Assembly (NCBI RefSeq): GCF_049889055.1
Contig: NZ_JBLTWO010000002.1
Coordinates: 1 to 64,000, forward strand
Source of the DNA: Rhizorhabdus sp049889055
GTDB lineage: Bacteria; Pseudomonadota; Alphaproteobacteria; Sphingomonadales; Sphingomonadaceae
DNA: 64,000 nucleotides
Direction of reading: 5' to 3'
The notes beneath the pieces were generated by a model. The model did not search any database and was not told the DNA's origin. It worked only from the letters and a program-made list of their open reading frames with translations. The position numbers were made by a program, and so were the translations under genes. This document shows, in pieces, positions 39,890 through 49,556 of this stretch (the stretch's first letter is position 1; each line of letters begins with the position of its first letter).

Positions 39890-41923
39890 ATGCGTTTCGA
39901 CAGTATGCCGTCCGGTGCGCCCTTGCTCGTCTTCGGCGCCTTGCTGGTCCTTTCGGCACCCAGCGAAGCGCAACAGCAATCTTCTTCGATCTCTTCTGTC
40001 GAACCGGCCGAGCCGGGTGACGTCGATCCCTCGGCCGATATGGCGCCCTTGCCCGAGATGGAAGTCGACTGGCCGGATGCCACCGCCGCCGACGAGCAGG
40101 GGGGCGCGCGCCGTGATGCGGCAAGCGCATCACCAGCGGACACTGCCGTCGAATCCGATGACGAGGCGCTCGCCGATGCCCAGGCCGATCGCCGCTACGA
40201 CGTCCGCATCGACGGGCTGACGGGCGAAGACGGCGTTTCCCCCGAAGCGGATGCGTCGATCCGCGCCCGCTTCAAGTCGCTGTCTGCGCTCGAAGAAGGC
40301 AAGGGCACCGGTAACACCGCCCAGATCGACCGACGGGCGCGGCAGGACGAGGCGCTGCTCGGTGAGCTTCTGAGGACCGCAGGCTATTATGACGCCAGCG
40401 TCGTCACGCGGATCGAGGGGCAGCGCGGCGAGCGTCTGTCGGTCATTCTCCGGGTGCGGGCGGGCACGATCTACACGCTGTCGACGGTCGACATGCCCGG
40501 CCTGACGGAGACCGGCGCACTGTCGGACGAGTTGCGGGAGGCCTTTACCCTGCGTCCCGGTGACCCGGCGGACTCGGACAAGATTGCCGTTGGCCTGGCG
40601 GCGCTCAAGACGAGTCTTGGCCAGCGCGGGCTGGTGTTCGCCAAGGTGGGCGAACCCAAATTGACGATCGATCACGAAGATAATCGGGCCGCCCTGTCGG
40701 TCGATGTCGATCCCGGCCGCGTCCAGCGGATCGGCGAGATACGGATCGATGGACGGCAATTGTTCAGCGCCAGACATCTAGGCCGGATCGCGCGTTTCAG
40801 GCGTGGCGATATCTATGACGCGACCAAGATGGAGGACTTCCGTCGGGCCCTGATCCAGACCAGCCTCGTATCGACAGTGTCGATCAAGCCCGTCGCCACG
40901 CCTGACCCGGAGGTGGTCGATATCGTCGTCAAGCTCGACCAGGCGCCGCCGAGAACGATCTCGGGTGCGATCGGCTATGGTACGGGCGAAGGCTATCGGG
41001 TCGAAACGAGCTGGCAGCATCGCAATCTGATCCGGCCGGAGGGAGCGGTGACCTTCCGGGGCGTGCTCGGTACGCAGGAACAGTCGCTCGGCGCAACGCT
41101 CCGCCGCAACAATTTCAAGACGCGCGACCGGGTGCTCACCGGCCAACTCGTCGTCAGCCATCTCGACCAGAATGCCTATGAGGCGCGCAGCGTGACGCTC
41201 GGCGCAGGCCTGGAGCGCCAGACCAACATCATCTGGCAGAAGAAATGGACCTGGTCCTATGGCGTCGAACTGGTCGCGTCCAAGGAAGACGATACGGTCA
41301 AGGCGACCGGCGCCCCCCGCCGCCGCCAATATCTGATCGGCGCGCTCCCCTCCAGCCTGTCCTATGACGGATCGGACGACCTCCTCAACCCGACGCGCGG
41401 TTTCCGGCTGGCGGCGCGCGTCTCGCCAGAGGCTTCGCTGCAAGGGAGCGCCTTCGGCTATTTCAAGGGCCAGCTCGACGGCAGCAGCTACATGCCGGTC
41501 AGCGACCGCATCGTTCTGGCGGGCCGCGTCCGTCTCGGTGCCATCTGGGGCGCCTCGGCGGAGCGGATCGCACCGACGCGGCGCTTCTATGCCGGCGGTG
41601 GCGGCTCGGTGCGCGGCTATGGCTATCAGAAGATCGGCCCGGTCGACATCAACGGCGACCCGGCCGGCGGCCGCAGCCTGGCCGAGTTCTCGATCGAGGC
41701 CCGCATCCGCTTCGGCGATTTCGGGGTGGTGCCCTTCTTCGACGGCGGCAATCTCTACGCCGCGAAGCTGCCGACCTTCCGCAACCCTCGCTACGGGGCC
41801 GGTCTGGGCGTGCGCTATTACACCAGCTTCGGCCCGATCCGAGTCGATGTCGGCACGCCGATCAACCGCCGAGCCGGGGACTCGCGCGTGGCGGTCTATG
41901 TGTCGCTCGGACAGGCCTTCTGA
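39890..41923 (+). CDS. tamA: TamA, outer-membrane Omp85-family component of the TAM complex
   Basis: TamA with TamB helps insert certain beta-barrel proteins and moves phospholipid toward the outer membrane. The 677-residue protein has a signal peptide (PLLVFGALLVLSAPSEA), an acidic low-complexity segment (to about residue 95), POTRA domains (about 100-350, e.g. TIYTLSTVDMPGLTETG and PGRVQRIGEIRIDG) and a 16-strand Omp85 barrel ending in VAVYVSLGQAF with a terminal phenylalanine. The barrel lid motif is seen in GGGGSVRGYGYQ. Its stop overlaps the tamB start by 1 bp. Confidence 0.94.
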   Translation: MRFDSMPSGAPLLVFGALLVLSAPSEAQQQSSSISSVEPAEPGDVDPSADMAPLPEMEVDWPDATAADEQGGARRDAASASPADTAVESDDEALADAQADRRYDVRIDGLTGEDGVSPEADASIRARFKSLSALEEGKGTGNTAQIDRRARQDEALLGELLRTAGYYDASVVTRIEGQRGERLSVILRVRAGTIYTLSTVDMPGLTETGALSDELREAFTLRPGDPADSDKIAVGLAALKTSLGQRGLVFAKVGEPKLTIDHEDNRAALSVDVDPGRVQRIGEIRIDGRQLFSARHLGRIARFRRGDIYDATKMEDFRRALIQTSLVSTVSIKPVATPDPEVVDIVVKLDQAPPRTISGAIGYGTGEGYRVETSWQHRNLIRPEGAVTFRGVLGTQEQSLGATLRRNNFKTRDRVLTGQLVVSHLDQNAYEARSVTLGAGLERQTNIIWQKKWTWSYGVELVASKEDDTVKATGAPRRRQYLIGALPSSLSYDGSDDLLNPTRGFRLAARVSPEASLQGSAFGYFKGQLDGSSYMPVSDRIVLAGRVRLGAIWGASAERIAPTRRFYAGGGGSVRGYGYQKIGPVDINGDPAGGRSLAEFSIEARIRFGDFGVVPFFDGGNLYAAKLPTFRNPRYGAGLGVRYYTSFGPIRVDVGTPINRRAGDSRVAVYVSLGQAF

Positions 41924-44900
41924 TGAGCGTCGATCGCGACCTGGTCGAGGATGTCGAGGAGCGGGTACTGGCCTGGCGGCAGCGGCATCCCTTGCTGCGC
42001 GCGGTGGCTATCGTCTTGCTGGCCCTGCTGCTGTTGCTCTCAGCAGCGATCTGGATGCTCGACAGCGCACCAGGACATCGCCTGATCGCCGATCGGGTCG
42101 GCGCGCTGCGGCCGTCCTCCGGCCTGCGCATTCATGTCGGCCGGATCGACGGCTCGATCTGGAACCGTGCGACGATCCGCGACTTCCGCCTCTATGATGA
42201 TCGCGGTCTGTTTCTCGAGGCGCCCGAACTGGCGGTCGACTGGCGGCCGGCCGCATGGATCGCGAACAAGCTGTGGATCCGCCGCGCGACCACCGACCTG
42301 CTGATCTTGCACCGCAAGCCCGCCTTGCGTCCGTCGACGCGCAAAGGGCCCTTGCTGCCCGGCTTCGACATTCATGTCGGCAAGCTGGAGGTCAGGAAGC
42401 TCCGTCTCGAACCTCCGGTTGCCGGGCGGCTTCATCTGATGACGCTCGACGCCGGCGCCGACATCCACGCCGGGCGGGTGTTGCTGCAGCTCAATGCGCG
42501 ATCCAACGCCGCCGATCGCATCGCCCTCCAGCTCGATTCACAGCCCGACCGCAATCTGTTCGACCTCGACGCGCGGATCGAGGGTCCCGCATCGGGTGTG
42601 ATCGCATCGCTGACGGGATGGAAGCAGCCGGTCGACGGCGTCGTCTCGGGCAGCGGCACCTGGTCCGCCTGGCAGGGGCGTGCCACGCTCGATGCCGGCG
42701 AGACCCGCCTGATCGAACTCGCGCTTCAGGCCAAAAAGGGCCGATATGCGCTTGAGGGCTTTCTCGCGCCCAGCCGCTTTCTTAGCGGCAAGTTGCAGCG
42801 GCTCAGCGACCCGCAGATCCGGATCAAGGGCGATGCCTCGATGGTCGATCGGCGCCTAAATGGACGCGCTTCGATCCGCACGCCGTCGCTGGTCTTCGAT
42901 GTCCGCGGCGTCGCCGATCTCGCCGAATATGCCTTTGACGGCGTGCGTGTGAAGGGATCGCTGCTCCGCCCGCCGGCGCTGTTCCCCAACATGACCGGGC
43001 GCAACATCGCGCTCGACGCGCGCTTCGACGGGCCCTTCGCCACGGCGACCTACAGCTACACCCTGACCGCTGATCATGTCGCGTTCGACAATACCGGCTT
43101 CGACGTCGTTCGCGCGACCGGCAAGGGGGCTTTGTCGCCCGCGCCGGTAAAGCTTCCGGTCCGGCTGACCGCGCGGCGGGTTACCGGCATCGGCGACGTT
43201 GCGGGGGGCATCCTCGGCAATCTCTCGCTCGATGGCACGCTGCTGATCACCGCACGCAAGGTCACTGGTGACAAGCTCAAGCTGAAGTCCGACAAGCTGG
43301 CTGGCGACCTGTCCTTGCGGCTGGACCTGAAGACGGGCGCCTATGACGTCGCTCTGACGGGCAAGCTGCTCCGCTATTTCATTCCCGGCATCGGCATTGT
43401 CGACGTCAATTCCGAGTTGACGGTGCTGCCGGGCTCGGGCGGGCGCGGTACATCTGTGACGGGTCGCGGTCGGGCATGGGTACGCCGCTTCGACAATGGC
43501 TTCCTGCGCTCGCTTGCTGGCGGGCTGCCCTTTATCGACACTCGCCTTCGGCGCGACGCCGACGGCATATTGCATTTCGACCGCCTGCAACTGACCGCTC
43601 CGGATATCCGTATCAGCGGCACCGGCTTCCGACGACGGGACGGCACATTCTATTTCAAGGGCAGCGGCAGCCAGTCGCGCTATGGCCCGCTGCAGCTGAC
43701 GCTCGACGGCAATATCAGCAGGCCCGAGGTAGATCTGGTGCTGGCCTCGCCCGTGCCCGCGCTCGGCCTGACCGACACCGTCGTCCATCTCGACCCGACG
43801 CCGCAGGGTTTTGCTTATCGGGCGGCAGGCGGTTCCTATCTAGGCCCATGGGACAGCCGGGGTGCGATAGTGATGCCCGCCGGCCAAGCCGCGACGATTG
43901 CGGTGGCGGCAGTGTCGGTGAGCGGTGCCGAGGGCAGCGGATCGATCCGATCGGACCCGCAGGGCTTCACCGGCCGGGTCGATCTCGCCGGCGGGACGGT
44001 GACCGGACCGCTGACCTTCTCGGTCGAAGGCGGGCTCCAGAAGATCGAAGGCCATCTGCGCGCCCGGAGGGCCAGTTTAGCGGCTGCCGTTCCTTTCACG
44101 GTCAACCGCGGCCGGATTGACGGAACCGTCCTGCTCGATCCGGCGGGCGCGCGGATCGACGCGACGGCGGCCTTGTTCGGGTCGATGATCCGGGGCGTGA
44201 CGATCGGCCGCACCCGCGCGACGCTGGCGGCACGGGGCGGAAGCGGCACGATCGACGCCACCATCGCCGGTTCGCGCGGGCGTGGTTTCGAGCTGACGAC
44301 GAAGCTGGGCTTCGCCCCCGACCGCCTGTCGCTGGCGGCCGAGGGGGTGATCGACCGCAAGGCGGTCAAGCTGGACGAGACTGCGGTGCTGCGCCGCGAC
44401 GGCGACGCCTGGCGGCTCGATCCGGTGGCGCTCAGCTTCGCCAATGGCCGCGCGACGCTGGCCGGGCGATTCGGCGGAACGGCGAACGAGGTCCATGCTG
44501 TCGTCCAGTCGATGCCGCTGTCGCTGCTAGACATGTTCTATCCTCAGCTCGGCCTGTCGGGCGTCGCCACCGGCGATGTCGACTATCGGCTGCAGCGCGG
44601 AGCCCGCATACCGACCGGACGTGCCAGGCTGACGATCAAGGGACTGTCGCGATCTGGGCTGGTCCTGACGTCCCGCCCGGCCGATGTCGGCCTCGCCGCT
44701 GTTCTGACCGAGAATGTCGCCGCCGCCCGTGCCGTGGTCTCGAGCGGCGGCAAGGTGATCGGTCGGGCGCAGGCGCGCATCACCAACATCCCGCCTGCGG
44801 GCGCGCTCGACGACCGCCTGCTCGCAGGCAAGATCTTCGCTCAGCTCCGCTATGGTGGCCCGGCGGACATGCTGTGGCGCCTGTTCGGGGTCGAGACGAT

Positions 44901-46110
44901 CGACCTGTCGGGCCCGATCGCGATCGGCGCGGACATCAGCGGAACCGGCGCCAATCCGGTCATTCGCGGAACATTGCGATCGACCCAGGCGCGGCTCGAA
45001 AGCGCGGTTTCGGGTACGGTCATAACCAGCATCGCCGCCAGTGGCCGCTTCGATGGCTCGACCCTGCTGATCGACTCGCTGAAGGGCCGTACGCGCGGAG
45101 ACGGTACCATATCGGGCAAGGCCCGCTTCGACCTGTCCGCCGAAGCCGGACTGGGCATGGATGTCGCGATCGACGCCAACGACGCCCAACTGATCAACCG
45201 CGACGATATCGGCGCCACGGTGACGGGGCCGGTCCGCTTCGTCTCCAACGGCAATGGCGGGACCATCTCGGGCGATGTTCGGCTGGTGAAGGGGCGCTTC
45301 CAGCTCGGCCGGGCGGCCACGGTCGCGACGATTCCGCAATTCGCGACGATCGAGCTCAACCGGCCCGACGACGAGAATGAGGTCCGCCGCCGAGCCCCCT
45401 GGAAGCTCGACATCAAGATGGTCGCGCGCAACCAGTTGACCGTGTCGGGCCTCGGCCTGGACAGCGAGTGGCGCGGGCAACTCGATCTGGGCGGCACGAT
45501 CGAGAACCCCTCGATCCGCGGCCGGATGGATCTGGTTCGGGGCGGCTATGAATTTGCCGGCCGTCGCTTCGATCTTGATCGGGGCGCGATCCGCTTCCTG
45601 GGAGAGACGCCACCCGATCCGCTGCTCGACATCACCGCCAAAGCCAATCTCAATGGCGTCAGCGCGACGATCGGCGTCGCCGGGACCGGACAGAAGCCTG
45701 AGATCAGCTTCACCAGCATTCCGGCGCTGCCCGAGGACGAGCTGCTGTCGAGGCTGCTGTTCGGCACCTCGATCACCAATTTGTCCGCACCCGAGGCACT
45801 GCAGCTTGCCGCCGCCGTCGGCTCGCTGCGCGGCAATCGCGGCGGGCTCAATCCGATCAATGTCGTGCGCAAGGCGGCGGGCCTCGATCGGCTGCGCATC
45901 CTGCCGGCCGATCCGACGATCGGCATCGGCACCTCGATTGCAGCCGGCAAATATATCGGCCGACGCACCTTCGTCGAAGTGATCAGCGACGGGCAGGGCT
46001 ATTCGGCGACGCGGATCGAGTTCCAGCTGACTCGCTGGCTGTCGCTGCTGTCGAGCATCTCGACCATCGGTCGCCAGAGCGCGAGCGTCCGGGTCTCCAA
46101 GGATTATTGA
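41923..46110 (+). CDS. tamB: TamB, AsmA-like inner-membrane component of the TAM complex
   Basis: TamB spans the periplasm as a long hydrophobic beta-groove and partners TamA in outer-membrane assembly or lipid transport. The 1395-residue protein is of standard length: one N-terminal membrane helix (AVAIVLLALLLLLSAAIWML, about 27-46), a long repetitive beta-helical region, and a C-terminal DUF490 domain (about 1050-1395) ending in KYIGRRTFVEVISDGQG and a conserved terminal strand. The end segment (LPEDELLSRLLFG) matches the family. tamA-tamB is one operon. Confidence 0.95.
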   Translation: MSVDRDLVEDVEERVLAWRQRHPLLRAVAIVLLALLLLLSAAIWMLDSAPGHRLIADRVGALRPSSGLRIHVGRIDGSIWNRATIRDFRLYDDRGLFLEAPELAVDWRPAAWIANKLWIRRATTDLLILHRKPALRPSTRKGPLLPGFDIHVGKLEVRKLRLEPPVAGRLHLMTLDAGADIHAGRVLLQLNARSNAADRIALQLDSQPDRNLFDLDARIEGPASGVIASLTGWKQPVDGVVSGSGTWSAWQGRATLDAGETRLIELALQAKKGRYALEGFLAPSRFLSGKLQRLSDPQIRIKGDASMVDRRLNGRASIRTPSLVFDVRGVADLAEYAFDGVRVKGSLLRPPALFPNMTGRNIALDARFDGPFATATYSYTLTADHVAFDNTGFDVVRATGKGALSPAPVKLPVRLTARRVTGIGDVAGGILGNLSLDGTLLITARKVTGDKLKLKSDKLAGDLSLRLDLKTGAYDVALTGKLLRYFIPGIGIVDVNSELTVLPGSGGRGTSVTGRGRAWVRRFDNGFLRSLAGGLPFIDTRLRRDADGILHFDRLQLTAPDIRISGTGFRRRDGTFYFKGSGSQSRYGPLQLTLDGNISRPEVDLVLASPVPALGLTDTVVHLDPTPQGFAYRAAGGSYLGPWDSRGAIVMPAGQAATIAVAAVSVSGAEGSGSIRSDPQGFTGRVDLAGGTVTGPLTFSVEGGLQKIEGHLRARRASLAAAVPFTVNRGRIDGTVLLDPAGARIDATAALFGSMIRGVTIGRTRATLAARGGSGTIDATIAGSRGRGFELTTKLGFAPDRLSLAAEGVIDRKAVKLDETAVLRRDGDAWRLDPVALSFANGRATLAGRFGGTANEVHAVVQSMPLSLLDMFYPQLGLSGVATGDVDYRLQRGARIPTGRARLTIKGLSRSGLVLTSRPADVGLAAVLTENVAAARAVVSSGGKVIGRAQARITNIPPAGALDDRLLAGKIFAQLRYGGPADMLWRLFGVETIDLSGPIAIGADISGTGANPVIRGTLRSTQARLESAVSGTVITSIAASGRFDGSTLLIDSLKGRTRGDGTISGKARFDLSAEAGLGMDVAIDANDAQLINRDDIGATVTGPVRFVSNGNGGTISGDVRLVKGRFQLGRAATVATIPQFATIELNRPDDENEVRRRAPWKLDIKMVARNQLTVSGLGLDSEWRGQLDLGGTIENPSIRGRMDLVRGGYEFAGRRFDLDRGAIRFLGETPPDPLLDITAKANLNGVSATIGVAGTGQKPEISFTSIPALPEDELLSRLLFGTSITNLSAPEALQLAAAVGSLRGNRGGLNPINVVRKAAGLDRLRILPADPTIGIGTSIAAGKYIGRRTFVEVISDGQGYSATRIEFQLTRWLSLLSSISTIGRQSASVRVSKDY

Positions 46111-46141
46111 GCGGGGGCGGCGGTCCCCGCCAGGGCGTCGG

Positions 46142-47398
46142 TCAGCTGCATCCGACCGGCTGCGGGTTGTGTGCCTGGAACAGCTTGCCCCGCTCGGCCA
46201 GCACGACGATCACCAAGGCGGCCGAGGAGCCCAGCAGAAAGCCGAGGGTGAGGGGCAGGGTGGTTCCCTGGAAAGACTGGCCGATGGCAAGCCCGATCAG
46301 CGTGCCAACGACACTCTGCATGAAGCCCTGGATCGAGGCGGCCGTGCCGGCGATCGTGCCCATGCGCTCCATGGCCATCGACCCGAAGTTGGATCCGGTC
46401 AGGCCGAACAGGAACATCGTCATCCCCTGCAGGATGGAGAAGGTCCAGATCGTCTCGTGACCGCTGACAACGATCGCCAGGCGGACGAGGCACAGCAGGA
46501 TCATCGCGACCAGCGCGCTGTGCGACACCAGCCGGGTGCCGAGCCGCTCGACGATCCGGGAGTTGATCAGTGCGGCGATCGCCATCATGCCCGCGATCAG
46601 GCCGAAGCCGGGCGCGAAATATTGTGGCGCATTGAAGCTGTGGGCGAAGATCTGCTGCACGCTGTTGAGAAAGCCGACCAGCCCGCCATAGATCACGGCT
46701 GACGCCAGCGCATAGCCAAGCGAGCAGCGGTCGCCGAGCGTCATCCGCGTCGCTTCTACGATCGACCCGACACCGATCGAGCGGCGGTTGGCGGGCGTCA
46801 GCGTTTCCGGCAGGCGGATCGCGGCCCAGGTGCAGACCATCAGACTGAAGCCGCCGAGCAGATAGAAAATCCAGTGCCATGGCGCCACGAGCAGGATCAG
46901 TTCGCCCAGCGTCGGCGCCGCGATCGGTACCGCCAGGAACACCATGAAGCAGAGCGAGGTCACCCGCGCCATGCGCCGTCCGGCATAGCAGTCCCGGACG
47001 ATCGAGATCGACAGGATGCGGGTGGAAGCCGCCACGAAACCCTGCAGGCCGCGAGAAATCAGCAGCAAATCGAAGCTGCCGGCATGGGCTGCGACGAAGC
47101 TGGTGACCGCATAGATGCCGAGCGTCGAGAACAGGACGGGCCTGCGGCCGAAGCGGTCGGCGAGGGGACCGAAGATCAGCTGACCGAAGCCGAAGCAGCC
47201 GATATAGACCGCCACCACCAGCTGCTGGTGGTTCTCGATCGTCACGCCGAGCTCCGATCCGATCCGGCCGAGCGCGGGCAACATGATGTCGATCCCCAGC
47301 GCGTTGACCGCCATCAGCGACGCCATCAACGCCACGAACTCGCCGAAGGGCAAGCCGTGGGACATGTTTTCGTCCTGAAAGGTCTGGGGAGCGTTCAT
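46142..47398 (-). CDS. MFS drug transporter, Bcr/CflA family
   Basis: This 418-residue inner-membrane protein has twelve predicted helices and the Bcr/CflA hallmarks: FGQLIFGPLADRFGRRPVLF (motif A, about residue 70) and the helix-5 region FLAVPIAAPTLGELIL. Relatives export bicyclomycin, sulfonamides or chloramphenicol by proton exchange; the substrate here is unknown. The ATG at 47398 is chosen (MNAPQTFQDEN); another lies at 47365. It is convergent with tamB, 31 bp apart. Confidence 0.92.
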   Translation of the reverse strand: MNAPQTFQDENMSHGLPFGEFVALMASLMAVNALGIDIMLPALGRIGSELGVTIENHQQLVVAVYIGCFGFGQLIFGPLADRFGRRPVLFSTLGIYAVTSFVAAHAGSFDLLLISRGLQGFVAASTRILSISIVRDCYAGRRMARVTSLCFMVFLAVPIAAPTLGELILLVAPWHWIFYLLGGFSLMVCTWAAIRLPETLTPANRRSIGVGSIVEATRMTLGDRCSLGYALASAVIYGGLVGFLNSVQQIFAHSFNAPQYFAPGFGLIAGMMAIAALINSRIVERLGTRLVSHSALVAMILLCLVRLAIVVSGHETIWTFSILQGMTMFLFGLTGSNFGSMAMERMGTIAGTAASIQGFMQSVVGTLIGLAIGQSFQGTTLPLTLGFLLGSSAALVIVVLAERGKLFQAHNPQPVGCS

Positions 47399-47466
47399 CG
47401 AAAAATCCAGTCGCGCCTTAGGCTTGCGGGCGGACGCTGGCAACCCGCCGGGGCATGCCAAAAGAG

Positions 47467-47500
47467 AAAGGGCCCCGGAGCCGAAGCCCCGGAGCCCTTT
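47467..47500 (-). terminator. Rho-independent terminator of glnA
   Basis: On the minus strand a 15-bp stem (AAAGGGCTCCGGGGC pairing with GCTCCGGGGCCCTTT, two wobble pairs) is closed by a TTCG tetraloop and followed by CTCTTTT. It begins 22 bp after the glnA stop. It also lies upstream of the MFS gene, insulating it. Confidence 0.85.
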
Positions 47501-47522
47501 CCTGTGCCGGTGAAGGCGAAGA

Positions 47523-48935
47523 TCAGTTCGAGAAGTACATGTCGAACTCGACCGGGCTCGGGGTCATCTCCCAACGGGCGACTTCCGGCCACTTCAGTTC
47601 GATATAGGCTTCGATCTGGTCCTCGGTGAACACGCCGCCCTTGGTGAGGAAGGCGTGGTCGGCCTGCAGCGAGTTCAGCGCTTCGCGCAGCGAACCGCAA
47701 ACGGTCGGAACCAGGGCGAGCTCTTCCGGCGGAAGATCGTACAGATTCTTGTCCATCGCCTCGCCCGGATGAATCTTGTTCTCGATGCCGTCGAGACCAG
47801 CCATCAGCAGCGCCGCATAGCAGAGATAGGGGTTCGCCATCGCGTCCGGGAAACGGAACTCGACGCGCTTCGCCTTGGCACCGGTGCCATAGGGGATGCG
47901 GCAAGAGGCCGAGCGGTTGCGCGCCGAATAGGCGAGCAGAACCGGCGCTTCATAGCCCGGGACCAGGCGCTTGTAGCTGTTGGTCGTCGGGTTGGTGAAG
48001 GCGTTGAGCGCCTTGGCATGCTTGATCACGCCGCCGATGAAATAGAGGCAGGTGTCCGACAGACCGGCATAGCCGTTGCCCGCGAAGAGCGGCTGACCCT
48101 TGTCCCAGATCGAGATGTGGGTGTGCATGCCCGAGCCGTTATCTTCCTTGATCGGCTTCGGCATGAAGGTGACGGTCTTGCCATAGGCCTGCGCGACCTG
48201 CCAGCAGACATATTTGTAGATCTGCATGCGGTCGGCGGTCTGGACGAGCGTGCCGAAGGTCAGACCGAGCTCATGCTGAGCAGCGGCGACCTCATGGTGG
48301 TGCTTGTCGCAGGGCAGGCCCATTTCGAGCATCGTCGAAACCATCTCGGCGCGGATGTCGACGGCGCTGTCGACCGGAGCGACCGGGAAATAGCCGCCCT
48401 TGGCGCGCGGGCGGTGGCCCAGATTGCCGCCTTCGAGCGCCTTGCCGGTGTTGGTCGGCAGCTCGACGTCATCCAGCTTGTAGTAGCTGGAGTTGTAGGT
48501 CGTATCGAACTGGACGTCGTCGAACATGAAGAACTCGGCTTCCGGTCCGACATAGACGGTGTCGCCGATTCCGATCGACTTCACATAGGCCTCGGCGCGC
48601 TTGGCGGTCGAGCGCGGGTCGCGGGTGTAGAGCTCGCCGGTCGACGGCTCGACGATGTCGCACACCAGGATCAGCATCGGCGTGGCGGAGAAGGGGTCCG
48701 TCCAGACAGCGTCGAGGTCCGGCTTCAGGATCATGTCGGATTCGTTGATCGTCTTCCAGCCTTCGATCGACGAACCGTCGAACATGAAGCCGTCGGTCAG
48801 CTCGTCCTCGCCGACGACGCCGGCGCACATGGTGAGGTGCTGCCACTTGCCCTTCGGATCGGTGAAGCGAAGATCGACCCACTCGATCTCCTGGTCCTTG
48901 ATCATCTTGAGAATGTCAGCGGGCTTGTTCGCCAT
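47523..48935 (-). CDS. glnA: Glutamine synthetase type I
   Basis: GlnA makes glutamine from glutamate, ammonia and ATP. The 470-residue length and motifs are those of the dodecameric GSI-beta type: DGSSIEGWKTINESDM, the metal site VGPEAEFFMFD, NGSGMHTHIS, and the adenylylation tyrosine in KNLYDLPPEE (near residue 398), so activity is expected to be controlled by GlnE. The ATG at 48935 follows AAGGAT. It is downstream of glnB, with 79 bp between them, and ends at a strong terminator. Confidence 0.98.
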   Translation of the reverse strand: MANKPADILKMIKDQEIEWVDLRFTDPKGKWQHLTMCAGVVGEDELTDGFMFDGSSIEGWKTINESDMILKPDLDAVWTDPFSATPMLILVCDIVEPSTGELYTRDPRSTAKRAEAYVKSIGIGDTVYVGPEAEFFMFDDVQFDTTYNSSYYKLDDVELPTNTGKALEGGNLGHRPRAKGGYFPVAPVDSAVDIRAEMVSTMLEMGLPCDKHHHEVAAAQHELGLTFGTLVQTADRMQIYKYVCWQVAQAYGKTVTFMPKPIKEDNGSGMHTHISIWDKGQPLFAGNGYAGLSDTCLYFIGGVIKHAKALNAFTNPTTNSYKRLVPGYEAPVLLAYSARNRSASCRIPYGTGAKAKRVEFRFPDAMANPYLCYAALLMAGLDGIENKIHPGEAMDKNLYDLPPEELALVPTVCGSLREALNSLQADHAFLTKGGVFTEDQIEAYIELKWPEVARWEMTPSPVEFDMYFSN

Positions 48936-49014
48936 ATCCTTGCCTTCCCCGTGAGAAAATCCGTGAATGTGTCGGGCGGTGTGCCGCCCCTGCTCTAAAT
49001 TGGCGCCGCGGCGA

Positions 49015-49353
49015 TCAGATCGCGTCGGCGTCCCTCTCTCCAGTCCGGATGCGGACCGCGCCCTCGACCGGCAGGATGAAGATCTTGCCGTCGCCGATGC
49101 GACCCGTCTGCGCGGCAGATGCGATCGCTTCGACCACCCGCTCGGCCAGGCTGTCGTCGACAACGACCTCCAGCTTCACCTTGGGCAGGAAGTCGACGAC
49201 ATATTCGGCACCGCGATAGAGTTCGGTGTGGCCCTTCTGCCGGCCGAAGCCCTTGGCTTCGGTCACAGTGATACCGGAGACGCCCACTTCGTGGAGGGCT
49301 TCCTTAACTTCATCGAGCTTGAAAGGCTTGATGATGGCTTCGATCTTCTTCAC
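49015..49353 (-). CDS. glnB: Nitrogen regulatory protein P-II
   Basis: GlnB senses 2-oxoglutarate and ATP/ADP and, by uridylylation, controls GlnA adenylylation and NtrBC. The 112-residue protein has the T-loop with the uridylylation tyrosine in HTELYRGAEY (Tyr51) and the C-terminal motif TGRIGDGKIFI. The GTG at 49353 gives the standard start (KKIEAIIKPFKLDEV) and has GGGGAGG six bases upstream; an ATG 21 bp earlier would add a non-conserved leader. The glnB-glnA order is typical of alphaproteobacteria. Confidence 0.97.
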   Translation of the reverse strand: MKKIEAIIKPFKLDEVKEALHEVGVSGITVTEAKGFGRQKGHTELYRGAEYVVDFLPKVKLEVVVDDSLAERVVEAIASAAQTGRIGDGKIFILPVEGAVRIRTGERDADAI

Positions 49354-49556
49354 CCATGCCTCCCCGGACAGCACTTACGTGCCCTCCATAAGCGTGCGGT
49401 CGCACGAGTCGCAAGGATGCAGGGTCGCTAGGCTCAGATATTCTGCCGCGCTGCCGCGAAACGGGGCAAATATGAGGATATTGCCTAAAACTCAGGCAGG
49501 CGTTGCATGAAATTTCAGCGATGGTGCCATCAGCGAATCAAGCTTGCGCGATTCCC

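Noticed and set aside
49475..49515. Sigma-54-like GGCAGGCGTTGCA sequence upstream of glnB
   Set aside because: The GG-to-GC spacing is 8 rather than 10, and it points away from glnB.
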